From Variovorax sp. IB41 (GTDB lineage Bacteria > Pseudomonadota > Gammaproteobacteria > Burkholderiales > Burkholderiaceae_C), in NCBI RefSeq assembly GCF_016405905.1, contig NZ_JAEFCB010000033.1, positions 1 to 52,514 of the forward strand: a stretch of DNA of 52,514 nt. The letters are read 5' to 3'. The notes under the pieces are model-generated. The model was given only the letters and a program-made list of their open reading frames with translations. It had not been told where the DNA came from and ran no database searches. Of the stretch, positions 15,552-24,599 are shown piece by piece. How positions within the stretch are numbered: position 1 is the first letter of the stretch; each line of letters begins with the position of its first letter. The position numbers were made by a program, and so were the translations under genes.

Positions 15552-16552
15552 CGACACTGAGCCTTCAGGAAGCGCGGCATGTCGTGGCCGAGACCCTGCG
15601 CGCAGCCGGCGCCAACGAAGCCATGGCCACGGCCACCGCACGCGCGCTGGTACTGGCCGAGGCGCAAGGCCTGGGTTCGCACGGCCTCAGCCGCGTCGCG
15701 CAGTACGCGACGCACCTTCGCAACGGCCGCGTCAACGGCGACGCGGTGCCCACGTTGCGCCGCGAGAAAGGCGCCGCCGCGCTGGTCGATGCGCACGAGG
15801 GCCTGGCCTTCGCCGCGTGCGAGATGGCGGTGGCCGAAGCCATCGCCCGCGCGCGCGACTTCGGCATCGCCATCGCGGGCGTGACCGACAGCCACCACTG
15901 CGGCGTGGTGGTCGACCACCTGCGCGCGGTGACCGACGCGGGCATGGTCGGCCTGGGCTTTGCGAACTCGCCGGCCGCGATGCCGGCGGCGGGCGGGCGC
16001 CACCCCATCTTCGGCACCAACCCGGTGGCGGCGGTGTTCCCGCGCCGCGGCGCGCTGGCGTTGATGATCGACCTGAGCCTCTCCGAAGTGGCGCGCGGCA
16101 AGGTGATGGTCGCAGCGAAACAGGGCAAGCCCATTCCTCTCGGCTGGGCCGTGGACCGCGACGGCCGGCCCACCACCGACGCGCAGGCCGCGCTCGAAGG
16201 TTCGATGCTGCCCATCGGCGCCGCGAGCAGCCCCAAGGGTGCGATGCTGGCGCTGGTGGTCGAGCTGCTGGTCACGGCGCTCGTCGGCGCGCAGTTCGGC
16301 TTCGAGGCCTCGAGCTTCTTCGAGGATGCGGGCAACCGGCCGCGCATCGGCCAGGCCTTCATCGTCATCGACCCCGGCGCGCTCGCGGGGTCGGCCAGCT
16401 ACCTGGACCGCGTCGAGGTGCTGGTGGCCGAGATGCTGCGCGACGACGGCGTGCGCCTGCCCGGCGCGCGGCGCGAAGACCTGCGAAGGCGCGCGGAGGC
16501 CGAGGGCATCGAGGTGCCCGATGCGCTGCTCGCGCAGTGGCGACAACGGTAG
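15548..16552 (+). CDS. comC: ComC-like (R)-sulfolactate dehydrogenase (Ldh/malate dehydrogenase 2 family)
   Basis: 334 residues of the NAD(P)-dependent L-lactate/L-malate/ureidoglycolate dehydrogenase family. Signatures are SHGLSR (about 44-49), the catalytic His region DSHHCG (about 114-119) and FGTNPVAAVFP (about 156-166). In bacteria with SuyAB it reduces 3-sulfopyruvate to (R)-sulfolactate, completing inversion of the (S)-enantiomer made available by SlcC. Its ATG overlaps the slcC stop. The next gene, a Bug binding protein, is 49 bp downstream. Confidence 0.84.
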   Translation: MTTLSLQEARHVVAETLRAAGANEAMATATARALVLAEAQGLGSHGLSRVAQYATHLRNGRVNGDAVPTLRREKGAAALVDAHEGLAFAACEMAVAEAIARARDFGIAIAGVTDSHHCGVVVDHLRAVTDAGMVGLGFANSPAAMPAAGGRHPIFGTNPVAAVFPRRGALALMIDLSLSEVARGKVMVAAKQGKPIPLGWAVDRDGRPTTDAQAALEGSMLPIGAASSPKGAMLALVVELLVTALVGAQFGFEASSFFEDAGNRPRIGQAFIVIDPGALAGSASYLDRVEVLVAEMLRDDGVRLPGARREDLRRRAEAEGIEVPDALLAQWRQR

Positions 16553-16601
16553 GCGCCGAAGAGCGTCACTCCCCCCGAACACAACAACAGGAGACAACAC
16601 G

Positions 16602-17594
16602 ATGAAACGACGCGAATGGATGCAAGGTGCCGGCGCGCTGGCGGCGGCTGGATCGCTCGGTGCGCTGGTCCCCACGCTCGCCAGGGCGCAAGGCGGCGAC
16701 TACCCCAAGCCGGATGCCACGCTGCGCTACGTGGTGCCCTTTCCGGCGGGCGGCCTCACCGACGTGATGGCGCGCCAGATCGGCCAGCAGTTGGGCGAGC
16801 GCTGGAAGGTCAGCGTGCTGGTGGACAACCGCCCCGGCGGCAACGGCCAGATCGGCGCGGACCTCGTGGCCAAGGCGGCGCCCGACGGCAACACGCTGCT
16901 GGCGATCACGCTCACGCATGCGGCCAACGTGACGCTGTTCCCCAAGTCGCCCTTCAACTTCCAGAAAGACCTGCGCCCGGTCGCGCTGATCGCCGGCAGC
17001 CCGATGCTGATCGTGGTGCCGGTGGCCAGCCCGATCCAGGACCTGAAGGGCCTGATCGCGTCCGCGAAGGAGCGCAAGCTCAACGCCGGCTCCAGCGGCA
17101 GCGGCACGCCGCCGCACCTGACGCTCGCGCTCTTCAACGACCTGAACAAGTCCGCCATCCAGCACGTGCCCTACAAGGGCGGCGCGCCCTGCATGACCGA
17201 CCTCATCGGCGGGCAGCTGGACGTGGTGTTCTCCAACATCCCCGAGTCGATCCCGCATGTGAAGGGCGGCAAGCTGCGCGCGCTCGCCATCGCGAGCAAG
17301 GCGCGCTATCCGCTCCTGCCTGACGTGCCGACGACGGCCGAGGCCGGCATGCCGACGCTGCAGGTGGAGAACTGGACGGGGATGATGGCGCCCGCCGGCA
17401 TGCCCGATGCCGCGGTGCAGAAGCTCGGCGCGGAGGTGCTGAAGATCCTTGCGCAGCCCGGCCTGGAAGAGCGCATGCGCCAGCAGGGTTTCGTGATCGA
17501 TGCGCGCGGGCCGGAGCGCTTCGCGCCCTTTCTCACCGAGGAGATCGCGCGCTGGGCGCACGTCATCAAGGCGGCCGACATCCAGCCGAGCTAG
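16602..17594 (+). CDS. TTT-family (Bug) binding protein, putative sulfolactate receptor
   Basis: 330 residues with a twin-arginine-like leader (MKRREWMQGAGALAAAGSLG) ending in ARA-Q near residue 29, then the Bug hallmark LRYVVPFPAGGLTDV and HVPYKGGAPCMTDLIGGQLDVVF. It ends the suyAB-slcC-comC operon, so sulfolactate is the likely ligand. AGGAG stands 8 bases before ATG 16602. No membrane subunits of a TTT transporter are encoded beside it. Its stop lies only 3 bp from the convergent ackA stop. Confidence 0.9.
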   Translation: MKRREWMQGAGALAAAGSLGALVPTLARAQGGDYPKPDATLRYVVPFPAGGLTDVMARQIGQQLGERWKVSVLVDNRPGGNGQIGADLVAKAAPDGNTLLAITLTHAANVTLFPKSPFNFQKDLRPVALIAGSPMLIVVPVASPIQDLKGLIASAKERKLNAGSSGSGTPPHLTLALFNDLNKSAIQHVPYKGGAPCMTDLIGGQLDVVFSNIPESIPHVKGGKLRALAIASKARYPLLPDVPTTAEAGMPTLQVENWTGMMAPAGMPDAAVQKLGAEVLKILAQPGLEERMRQQGFVIDARGPERFAPFLTEEIARWAHVIKAADIQPS

Positions 17595-17597
17595 CGT

Positions 17598-18791
17598 TCA
17601 GCCGCGCAGCACCTGCGCGGTGTGGCGGGCGATGACCGCCTCTTCGTCGGTGCGCAGCATCCAGGCGCTCACGGGGCTTTCGGGCGTCGTGAGCCGCGCA
17701 TGGCACGCGCCGTTGGCGGCGGCATCGACGTGCACGCCGAGCCAGTCGCACTCTTCGAGGATGCGCTCGCGCAACGCGGCCGCGTTCTCGCCGATGCCCC
17801 CCGTGAAGATCACCGCATCGACACCGCGCAACGCGGCCGCGAGGCTGCCCATGTGCTGCACGACCTGCTCAGTGAAATGCGCGATCGCTTCGGCCGCTTC
17901 GGGTGCGGCGGAGGCTTCGAGCTCGCGCATGTCGCTCGACACGCCCGAGAGGCCCAGCAGCCCCGATTCGCGGAACAGCAGCGTCTCGACGCGCTCGGCC
18001 GACATGCCGTGCGAGCGCATGAGGTACAGCACCACGGCCGCATCGAGGTGACCGCAGCGCGTGCCCATCGTGAGGCCATCGAGCGGCGAGAAGCTCATCG
18101 TCGTCGCGACCGATCGGCCCTCTGCCATCGCGCACATCGAGGCGCCGTTGCCCAGGTGCGCGACGATCACGCGCTTGTCCGCGAGATCAGGCGCGAGGCG
18201 CGTGAACTGCGCGACGATCGATTCGTACGAAAGCCCGTGAAAGCCATAGCGCCGCACGCCTGCATCGTGCAGCGCACGCGGCAGCGCGAAGCGGCGATTG
18301 ACCTCGGTCTGCGTCGAATGAAAAGCGGTGTCGAAGCACGCCACCTGCGGCACGCCGTCGAACGCCTTCATCGCGGCGCGCACGCCCGCCAGGTTGTGCG
18401 GCTGATGCAGCGGTGCGAGCGGCTCCAGCGCGGCCAGCTCGGCGAGCACCGCATCGTCGATGCGCACCGGCGCCACGAAGTTGACGCCGCCATGCACGAT
18501 GCGATGGCCGACCGCGGCGATGCGATCGCCACCACCCTGCTGCGCGTGCCATTCGAGCAGCGCGGCGAGCGCGCCCTGGTGCGAGCGCCGGTCGCCATCG
18601 AGCGCCGCGTCGTGCAGCGTGCGCCCCTCTGCATCGCGAACGCGCAGCCGCGCCTTCAGCCCGGCGCCGAGCCCATCGGCCTGCCCCGACCAGCGCGCGG
18701 CCGGCAGCGCATCGCCCTCGCCGGCCGCCGCGAACAGCGCGACCTTGATCGACGACGACCCGGCGTTCAGCGTGAGCAGCGATTCGGTCAG
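17598..18791 (-). CDS. ackA: Acetate kinase, probable CTG start overlapping xsc stop
   Basis: 397 residues with all AckA landmarks: LLTLNAGSSSIKVALF at the N-terminus, GHRIVHGG, FDTAFHSTQ, RYGFHGLSYESI, VAHLGNGASMCAM, LDGLTMGTRCGHLD and FTGGIGENAA. It converts acetyl phosphate and ADP to acetate and ATP, acting on the Xsc product. No ATG, GTG or TTG exists in frame near the N-terminus. The best start is CTG at 18791, overlapping the xsc TGA (CTGA), which mimics the ATGA couplings elsewhere in this window. An acetate kinase here, instead of phosphotransacetylase, would yield ATP directly. Confidence 0.9.
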   Translation of the reverse strand: MTESLLTLNAGSSSIKVALFAAAGEGDALPAARWSGQADGLGAGLKARLRVRDAEGRTLHDAALDGDRRSHQGALAALLEWHAQQGGGDRIAAVGHRIVHGGVNFVAPVRIDDAVLAELAALEPLAPLHQPHNLAGVRAAMKAFDGVPQVACFDTAFHSTQTEVNRRFALPRALHDAGVRRYGFHGLSYESIVAQFTRLAPDLADKRVIVAHLGNGASMCAMAEGRSVATTMSFSPLDGLTMGTRCGHLDAAVVLYLMRSHGMSAERVETLLFRESGLLGLSGVSSDMRELEASAAPEAAEAIAHFTEQVVQHMGSLAAALRGVDAVIFTGGIGENAAALRERILEECDWLGVHVDAAANGACHARLTTPESPVSAWMLRTDEEAVIARHTAQVLRG

Positions 18792-20611
18792 ACGTAGTCC
18801 TTGTACTTGTCCAGGAAGCGCACCGGCTTGGAGAGCGCGTCGCGGCGGAACGGATCGCCCAGCTCGCGGGTGCACATGATCTCGATCACGCAGGTCTTGC
18901 CTTCGTTCATCTGCATGTCGATGGCCTTCTTGAGCGCGGGGCCCACGTCTTCGAGCTTGTCGACCACGATGCCCTCGGCGCCCATCGCCTTGGCGATGCC
19001 CGCGAAGCTCTCGCTCTCGAGCTCGCCCGCGACGAAGCGGCGATTGTAGAAGTCGACCTGGTTCTTCTTCTCCGCGCCCCACTGGCGGTTGTGGAAGACC
19101 ACCGCCGTCACCGGAATGTCGTGGCGCACCGCCGTCATGATTTCCGACATGCTCATGCCCCAGGCGCCGTCACCGGCATAGGCCACGGCCGGGCGGTCGG
19201 GCGCGGCGCACTTGGCGCCGATCATCGTGGGCAGCGAGTAGCCGCAGTTGCCGAAACTCATTGGCGCGAAGAAGCTGCGCGGCTCCTCGAAGCGCAGGTA
19301 GCTGTTGGCAATCGCGTTGATGTTGCCGATGTCGGTGGAGACCATCACGCGCGGCGGCATGGCCTTCTCCAGCTCGCGCAGCACCTGGCGCGGGTGCAGG
19401 TAGCTGCCGCCCGTCGGCGTCTTCTCGCCCTTGGCTTCTTCGATGGCGTCGAGGCTGAACTGGTCGCGCTCGTGGGTCCACTCGTCGAGCTCTTTTTCCC
19501 ACGCGGCCTTCTCGCTCTTGATCTTCTCGGCGCGCTCGGCCTTGGTGGCGTCGCACGCAAGCGTCTTGCCCTGCAGGCGCTTGAGCAGTTCCTTGGCGGT
19601 GGCCTTGGCATCGCCGTGGATGCCCACGGTGATCTTCTTGACCAGCCCGAGGTTGGTGTGGTCGGCCTCGACCTGGATGATCTTCGCGTCCTTCGGCCAG
19701 TAATCCATGCCGTGCTGCGGCAGCGTGCCGAACGGGCCCATGCGCGAGCCGAGCGCGAGCACCACGTCGGCCTGAGCGATGAGCTTCATCGCGGCCTTGG
19801 AGCCCTGGTAGCCGAGCGGGCCCGCGGCGAGCGGATGGCTCGCGGGGAACGAGTCGTTGCGCAGGTACCCGTTGGCCACCGGGGCGCCGAGGCGCTCGGC
19901 CAGGGCCTTGCATTCCTCGACCGCATCGCCCATCACCACGCCGCCGCCCGAGAGGATCACGGGGAACTTGGCCGAGGCCAGCAGTTCGACCGCCGCGTTC
20001 AGGCTGTTCTCGCCGCCCGCGCCGCGCTCCACGCGCATGGGCTTGGGAATCTCGGTGGTGATCTCGCCGTAGAAGTAGTCGCGCGGAATATTCAGTTGCG
20101 TCGGGCCCATCTCGGAGATGGCGCGGTCGAAGCAGCGCGCCGTGTATTCGGCCATTCGCTTGGGGTTGTTCACATGGCCCTGGTACTTGGTGAACTCCTG
20201 GAACATCGGCAGCTGGTTCGCTTCCTGGAAGCCGCCCAGGCCCATGCCCATGGTGCCGGTCTCGGGCGTGATCATCACGACCGGGCTGTGCGCCCAGTAG
20301 GCGGCGGCAATCGCCGTCACGCAGTTGCTGATGCCGGGGCCGTTCTGCCCGATCACGAGGCCATGGCGGCCCGAGACGCGCGCATAGCCGTCGGCCATGT
20401 GGGCGCCGCCCTGCTCGTGCACCACCGGGATCAGGCGGATGCCGGCGGGCGCGAAGATGTCCATCGCGTCCATGAAGGCCGAGCCCATGATGCCGAAGAT
20501 GTCGGTCACGCCGTTGGCGACCATGGTCTCGACGAAGGCCTCGGAGGGGGTCATCTTCTGCACGCCGGTGACGGCTTCGCGGGCGGGTGCGGTGGGTTTC
20601 TTCTGGCTCAT
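18788..20611 (-). CDS. xsc: Sulfoacetaldehyde acetyltransferase
   Basis: 607 residues of the ThDP-dependent enzyme family: PYR domain with the catalytic Glu in VVHEQGGAHMADGYARVSGR, central domain, and PP domain with the ThDP/Mg motif GDGAWGMSMSEIMT...HNRQWGAEKKNQ. The FGIMGSAFMDAMDIF and GHVNNPKRMAEYTARC segments are typical of Xsc and not of acetolactate synthase. It converts sulfoacetaldehyde and phosphate to acetyl phosphate and sulfite. ATG 20611 has AGGAG 8 bases upstream. It forms an operon with ackA and is divergent from an IclR regulator with a palindromic operator between. Confidence 0.93.
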   Translation of the reverse strand: MSQKKPTAPAREAVTGVQKMTPSEAFVETMVANGVTDIFGIMGSAFMDAMDIFAPAGIRLIPVVHEQGGAHMADGYARVSGRHGLVIGQNGPGISNCVTAIAAAYWAHSPVVMITPETGTMGMGLGGFQEANQLPMFQEFTKYQGHVNNPKRMAEYTARCFDRAISEMGPTQLNIPRDYFYGEITTEIPKPMRVERGAGGENSLNAAVELLASAKFPVILSGGGVVMGDAVEECKALAERLGAPVANGYLRNDSFPASHPLAAGPLGYQGSKAAMKLIAQADVVLALGSRMGPFGTLPQHGMDYWPKDAKIIQVEADHTNLGLVKKITVGIHGDAKATAKELLKRLQGKTLACDATKAERAEKIKSEKAAWEKELDEWTHERDQFSLDAIEEAKGEKTPTGGSYLHPRQVLRELEKAMPPRVMVSTDIGNINAIANSYLRFEEPRSFFAPMSFGNCGYSLPTMIGAKCAAPDRPAVAYAGDGAWGMSMSEIMTAVRHDIPVTAVVFHNRQWGAEKKNQVDFYNRRFVAGELESESFAGIAKAMGAEGIVVDKLEDVGPALKKAIDMQMNEGKTCVIEIMCTRELGDPFRRDALSKPVRFLDKYKDYV

Positions 20612-20670
20612 GGAAGCGTCTCCTGATAGGAATGGGGCGGGGGTCGGGCGAATGCTGCAGCTCAAAAAGT

Positions 20671-20687
20671 CGGAACCACTTGTTCCG
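20671..20687. promoter_or_regulatory. Candidate IclR operator between xsc and iclR
   Basis: Perfect palindrome CGGAAC-N5-GTTCCG, 60 bp upstream of the xsc start codon and about 107 bp before the IclR gene. The same GGAAC-N5-GTTCC core lies upstream of another IclR gene at 35788-35802. Confidence 0.6.
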
Positions 20688-20793
20688 AATTTCTTTCCGG
20701 CGGAATATAGGACGGCAAGGCGCTGGCGTCAAACAATGTACAAAAATCGGTACGCCTTGTCTTGTTTTTTGCAAAACAACTATGATCCGCCGC

Positions 20794-21624
20794 ATGAAGA
20801 TCGTCAAAGGCCTTTCCCTCGGAGCCTCGCCGGAAGCCGCAGAACCGGCGGGCGACACGCCCACCATGCGCCTCTTCGGCCTGCTCGAAGTCATGGCCGC
20901 CAAGGACCAGCGCTATTCGCTGCAAGGCCTCGTCGAAGAGACCGGCATGCCCAAGCCCACGCTGCACCGCATGCTGCAGCAACTCGAAGGCGCGGGACTC
21001 CTGCAGCGCGAAGGCGACGGGCGCCACTACGGCATCGGCACGCGGCTGCGGCGCCTGTCGGAGAACCTGCTCTTCAACGACAGCCTGCACGGCGCGCGCC
21101 ACACGGTGCTGCGCCAGTTGGGCGAGGAGATCGGCGAGAGCTGCAACCTCACCTCGCTCTCGGGCAGCGAGGTCGTGTACCTGGACCGCGTGGAGACCGC
21201 CGCGCCGCTGCGCTTCTACCTGCACCCGGGCTCGCGCGTGCCGGTGCACTGCTCGGCCAGCGGCAAGATCTTTCTCTCGCAGATGAGCGCGGCGCAGCGC
21301 CGCCGCCTGCTCTCCAACGCGCCGCTCGAAACCTACACCGCCAAGACGCTGACCGACCCCGCCGCGCTCGAGAAGGAAGTGCAGCGCGTGCGCAAGGACG
21401 GCTTCGCGATCGACAACGAGGAATTCCTTCCAGGCCTCCTCTGCATCGCCGCACTGGTGCCCTCGGGCGACGAGGCGCCCTCGAACCTTTGCATCGCGGT
21501 GCAGGCGCCGATCATGCGGCTCGACGCCGCCAAGGCGAAGACGCTGCTGCCCGCGCTGCAACGCGCCGCGCTCGCGCTGAGCCGCATCGACACCGACGCG
21601 GGCAACGACCGCGCCACGGCCTGA
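20794..21624 (+). CDS. IclR-family regulator divergent from xsc-ackA
   Basis: 276 residues: winged HTH about 25-85 (YSLQGLVEETGMPKPTLHRMLQQLE) and the IclR effector domain (ESCNLTSLSGSEVVYLDRVE ... VHCSASGKIFLSQM). The start is either ATG 20794 or the in-frame ATG 20782; neither has a clear Shine-Dalgarno. Its position opposite xsc suggests control of sulfoacetaldehyde metabolism. cobS begins 23 bp after its stop, so the two may share a transcript. Confidence 0.9.
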   Translation: MKIVKGLSLGASPEAAEPAGDTPTMRLFGLLEVMAAKDQRYSLQGLVEETGMPKPTLHRMLQQLEGAGLLQREGDGRHYGIGTRLRRLSENLLFNDSLHGARHTVLRQLGEEIGESCNLTSLSGSEVVYLDRVETAAPLRFYLHPGSRVPVHCSASGKIFLSQMSAAQRRRLLSNAPLETYTAKTLTDPAALEKEVQRVRKDGFAIDNEEFLPGLLCIAALVPSGDEAPSNLCIAVQAPIMRLDAAKAKTLLPALQRAALALSRIDTDAGNDRATA

Positions 21625-21647
21625 TCCCCATTTTTCGAAAGCCCACC

Positions 21648-22625
21648 GTGACCGATACCGCAGACCTGCGACCCGACCGGATGCTGAGCGTGCGCGAGGT
21701 GTTCGGCATCGACACCGACCTGCAGGTGCCCGCCTTCAGCGAGCGCGATGACCACGTGCCCGAGGTCGATGCTGTCTATCGCTTCAACCCCGACGTGACG
21801 CTCGCGATCCTCGCGGGCTTCACGCGCGACCGGCGCGTGATGGTGCAGGGCCTGCACGGCACCGGCAAGTCGACGCACATCGAGCAGGTGGCCGCGCGCC
21901 TGAACTGGCCCTGCGTGCGCCTGAACCTGGACGGCCACATCAGCCGCCTGGACCTCGTGGGCAAGGACGCGGTGGTGCTGCGCGAAGGCCAGCAGGTCAC
22001 CGAGTTCCAGGAGGGCATCGTGCCGTGGTCGCTGCAGCGTCCTGTCGCACTCATCTTCGACGAGTACGACGCGGGCCGGCCCGATGTGATGTTCGTCATC
22101 CAGCGCATCCTGGAGCGCGATGGCAAGTTCACGCTGATGGACCAGAACAAGGTGCTGCGGCCGCATCCGTTCTTTCGCCTGTTCGCCACCGCGAACACGG
22201 TGGGCCTGGGCAACCTCAACGGCCTCTACCACGGCGCGCAGCGGCTCAACCATGCGCAGATCGACCGCTGGAACATCGTCGCCTCGCTCAACTACCTGCC
22301 CGCCGATGAAGAAATCGCGATCGTGCAGGCGCGCGTGCCCTCTCTGGCCGACGATGCGGGCCGCAAGCTCGTCGCGGCGATGGTGGCCGTGGCCGACCTC
22401 ACGCGCAAGGGCTTCGCGGCGGGCGACCTTTCGACACTGATGTCGCCGCGCACCGTCATCACCTGGGCCGAGAACGTCGAGATCTTCAAGGACCCGGCGC
22501 TCGCGTTCCGCCTCTCGTTCGTCAACAAGTGCGACGACGCGGAGCGGCCGCTCGTGGCCGAGTACTTCCAGCGCTGCTTCGACCAGGAGCTTGCGGAGTC
22601 GCACCAGCTCGGCCGTCCCGCATGA
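21648..22625 (+). CDS. cobS: CobS-like AAA+ ATPase (cobaltochelatase subunit family)
   Basis: 325 residues from GTG 21648: a MoxR/CobS-type AAA+ ATPase with Walker A GLHGTGKSTH (about residues 66-75), Walker B ALIFDEYD and sensor motif FATANT. CobS and CobT form the ATPase-chaperone part of the aerobic cobaltochelatase, whose catalytic CobN inserts cobalt into hydrogenobyrinic acid diamide. No cobN or other cobalamin gene is present here. It either serves a CobN coded elsewhere or acts as a CobST-type metal-insertion chaperone for another enzyme. Confidence 0.87.
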   Translation: MTDTADLRPDRMLSVREVFGIDTDLQVPAFSERDDHVPEVDAVYRFNPDVTLAILAGFTRDRRVMVQGLHGTGKSTHIEQVAARLNWPCVRLNLDGHISRLDLVGKDAVVLREGQQVTEFQEGIVPWSLQRPVALIFDEYDAGRPDVMFVIQRILERDGKFTLMDQNKVLRPHPFFRLFATANTVGLGNLNGLYHGAQRLNHAQIDRWNIVASLNYLPADEEIAIVQARVPSLADDAGRKLVAAMVAVADLTRKGFAAGDLSTLMSPRTVITWAENVEIFKDPALAFRLSFVNKCDDAERPLVAEYFQRCFDQELAESHQLGRPA

Positions 22626-22652
22626 TGTGGACTTGCTGCCAATCTCCAAGAA

Positions 22653-22712
22653 CCGTTCGGGCTGAGCTTGTCGAAGCCTCGCGCAGCGCTTCGACAAGCT
22701 CAGCGTGAACGG
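22653..22712. repeat. Dispersed palindromic repeat between cobS and cobT
   Basis: Imperfect inverted repeat: the left arm 22653-22677 (CCGTTCGGGCTGAGC...) and right arm 22688-22712 match over 25 bp with two mismatches around a 10-base loop. The GCTTCGACAAGCTCAG core is a widespread REP-like extragenic palindrome type in Burkholderiales and other proteobacteria. The hairpin would form in the cobS-cobT message. Confidence 0.8.
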
Positions 22713-22744
22713 CTTGGTTTTTATCGTTCCAAACACCCACTTGT

Positions 22745-24463
22745 ATGAGTGATGCCCAGCGCCGCGTGCGGCAGGAGGAGCAGGTCGCCGAACTCTGCGC
22801 GGGCGTGGTGCGGGCCTTCAGCGGCGAGCGAGACCTGCACTTTCGCGGCAAGCGCTTGCACCGCGGGCGCGTGGCGCTGCCGTGGTTCGCGCCGCACCTG
22901 CATCCATCGGCCGACACCGACGACTTCGCCTCGTTCCGCGGCGTGGCCGATGGGCTCGCATTGCGGCTCACTGCTTCGGATGCGGCGCTGCATGAAAGCC
23001 TGCGCCCCGAAGAGCCCGTCGAACGCATGCTGTTCGAAATGCTCGAGCAGTTCCGCGTCGAAGCGCTCGCGCCCGAGGTCATGGCCGGCATGCGCCACAA
23101 CCTGCGGCACCGCCACGAACAGTGGTCGCTCGCCTTCCACCACTCGGGCCTGACCGACACCGCGCGCGGCCTGCTGCTCTATGCGGTCGCGCAGATCTGC
23201 CGGGCGCGCGTGAGCGGCCAGCAGGTGGTGGAAGAAACCGAAGACATGCTCGAGGCCACGCGCTTCCATCTCGCCCCGCTGATCGGCCATGCGCTCGCGG
23301 GCCTGCGCCGAGATCGCGCGGACCAGGCCCCCTACGCCGTGCACGCGCTCGCCATCGCGCGCACCGTCGCCGCGATGCTGCACGAGGCCGGCGAAGAAAG
23401 CCCCGACGCGCGCGACCCGCACGTGGACGACAAGCGCAGCGTGTTCATGCTCGTGGCCGACATGGACCGCGAGATCATCGAGCGCTTCACCACCGCCGAA
23501 TCGGGCCGCAGCGCGGTGATCGACGAGGCGGGCGGCACCTACCGCGTCTTCACCACCGCCTACGACCGCGAGCACGACGCGGCCACGCTCGCGCGCAAGG
23601 AAGTGCTCGCCGACCACCGCGAAAAACTCGACCGCCGCATCGCCGCGCAGGGCGTGAACATCGCGCGCCTCGCCCGAGAACTGCGCGCGCTGCTCGCGGA
23701 CCCCACGCGCGACGGCTGGGACGGCGGGCAGGAAGAAGGCCTCATCGACGGCCGCCGGCTCGCGCAGCTCGTCGCTTCGCCGACCGAGCGGCGCCTCTTT
23801 CGCACCGAGCGCATGGAGCCGGTGGCCGACTGCATGGTGACTTTTCTCATCGACTGCTCGGGCTCGATGAAGGAGCACGCCGAATCGGTCGCGATGATGG
23901 TCGATGTGTTCGCGCGCGCGCTCGAGCAGGCGGGCGTGACCAGCGAGGTGCTCGGCTTCACCACCGGCGCGTGGACCGGCGGCCGCCCGCAGCGCGAGTG
24001 GGTGCGCGCGGGCAAGCCGCTGCATCCGGGCCGCCTCAACGAGCGCAGCCACCTCGTCTTCAAGGCCGCGGCCACGCCATGGCGACGCGCGCGCCCCGCG
24101 ATGGCCGCGCTGCTGAAGGCCGACCTGTTCCGCGAAGGCATCGACGGCGAGGCGGTCGACTGGGCGTGCCAGCGCCTGCGCCAGCGCCCCGAGGCGCGCA
24201 AGCTGCTTCTGGTGATTTCCGACGGCTCGCCGATGGACAGCGCCACGCACCTGGCGAACGACGCGCATTACCTCGATCACCACCTGCGCGACGTGGTCGC
24301 GCGCCAGGAGCAGCGCGGCGATATCGAGATCGCGGGCATCGGCGTCGGGCTCGACCTGAGCCCGTACTACAGCCGCAGCCACGTGCTCGACCTGGCCACG
24401 TCCACCGGCAACACCATCTTTCGCGAGGTGATCGACCTCATGGCGGGGCGCCACCGGCGTTGA
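22745..24463 (+). CDS. cobT: CobT-like protein with C-terminal VWA domain
   Basis: 572 residues: helical N-terminal part, acidic/charged middle, and a C-terminal von Willebrand factor A domain with an intact MIDAS (TFLIDCSGSMKEHAESV at about 365-381; ISDGSPMDSA near 500). Partner of CobS. It begins MSDAQRRVRQEEQVAELC at ATG 22745, 119 bp after cobS, with a palindromic repeat in between. The family role is metal insertion; the actual client is unknown. Confidence 0.86.
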   Translation: MSDAQRRVRQEEQVAELCAGVVRAFSGERDLHFRGKRLHRGRVALPWFAPHLHPSADTDDFASFRGVADGLALRLTASDAALHESLRPEEPVERMLFEMLEQFRVEALAPEVMAGMRHNLRHRHEQWSLAFHHSGLTDTARGLLLYAVAQICRARVSGQQVVEETEDMLEATRFHLAPLIGHALAGLRRDRADQAPYAVHALAIARTVAAMLHEAGEESPDARDPHVDDKRSVFMLVADMDREIIERFTTAESGRSAVIDEAGGTYRVFTTAYDREHDAATLARKEVLADHREKLDRRIAAQGVNIARLARELRALLADPTRDGWDGGQEEGLIDGRRLAQLVASPTERRLFRTERMEPVADCMVTFLIDCSGSMKEHAESVAMMVDVFARALEQAGVTSEVLGFTTGAWTGGRPQREWVRAGKPLHPGRLNERSHLVFKAAATPWRRARPAMAALLKADLFREGIDGEAVDWACQRLRQRPEARKLLLVISDGSPMDSATHLANDAHYLDHHLRDVVARQEQRGDIEIAGIGVGLDLSPYYSRSHVLDLATSTGNTIFREVIDLMAGRHRR

Positions 24464-24547
24464 AGCAAGGCGGACGTAAAGGCTGAGACGTTTTGGATTA
24501 CATCCAAGTCCCTGATTGACAAAGGGCGCCCATGGTTCTTACATTGG

Positions 24548-24586
24548 GTTCCACATCCGGGAACGGTGTTCCGATATTTGGAACAC
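24548..24586. promoter_or_regulatory. Two tandem IclR-type operators before the sau regulator
   Basis: Two palindromes GTTCC-N7-GGAAC at 24548-24564 and 24568-24584, the second extended to GTGTTCC-N7-GGAACAC (24566-24586). Their centres are 20 bp apart, about two helical turns. They lie just before the IclR start at 24600, suggesting autoregulation and control of the bug-sau genes. Confidence 0.65.
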
Positions 24587-24599
24587 TTCTGAAAGTCTC

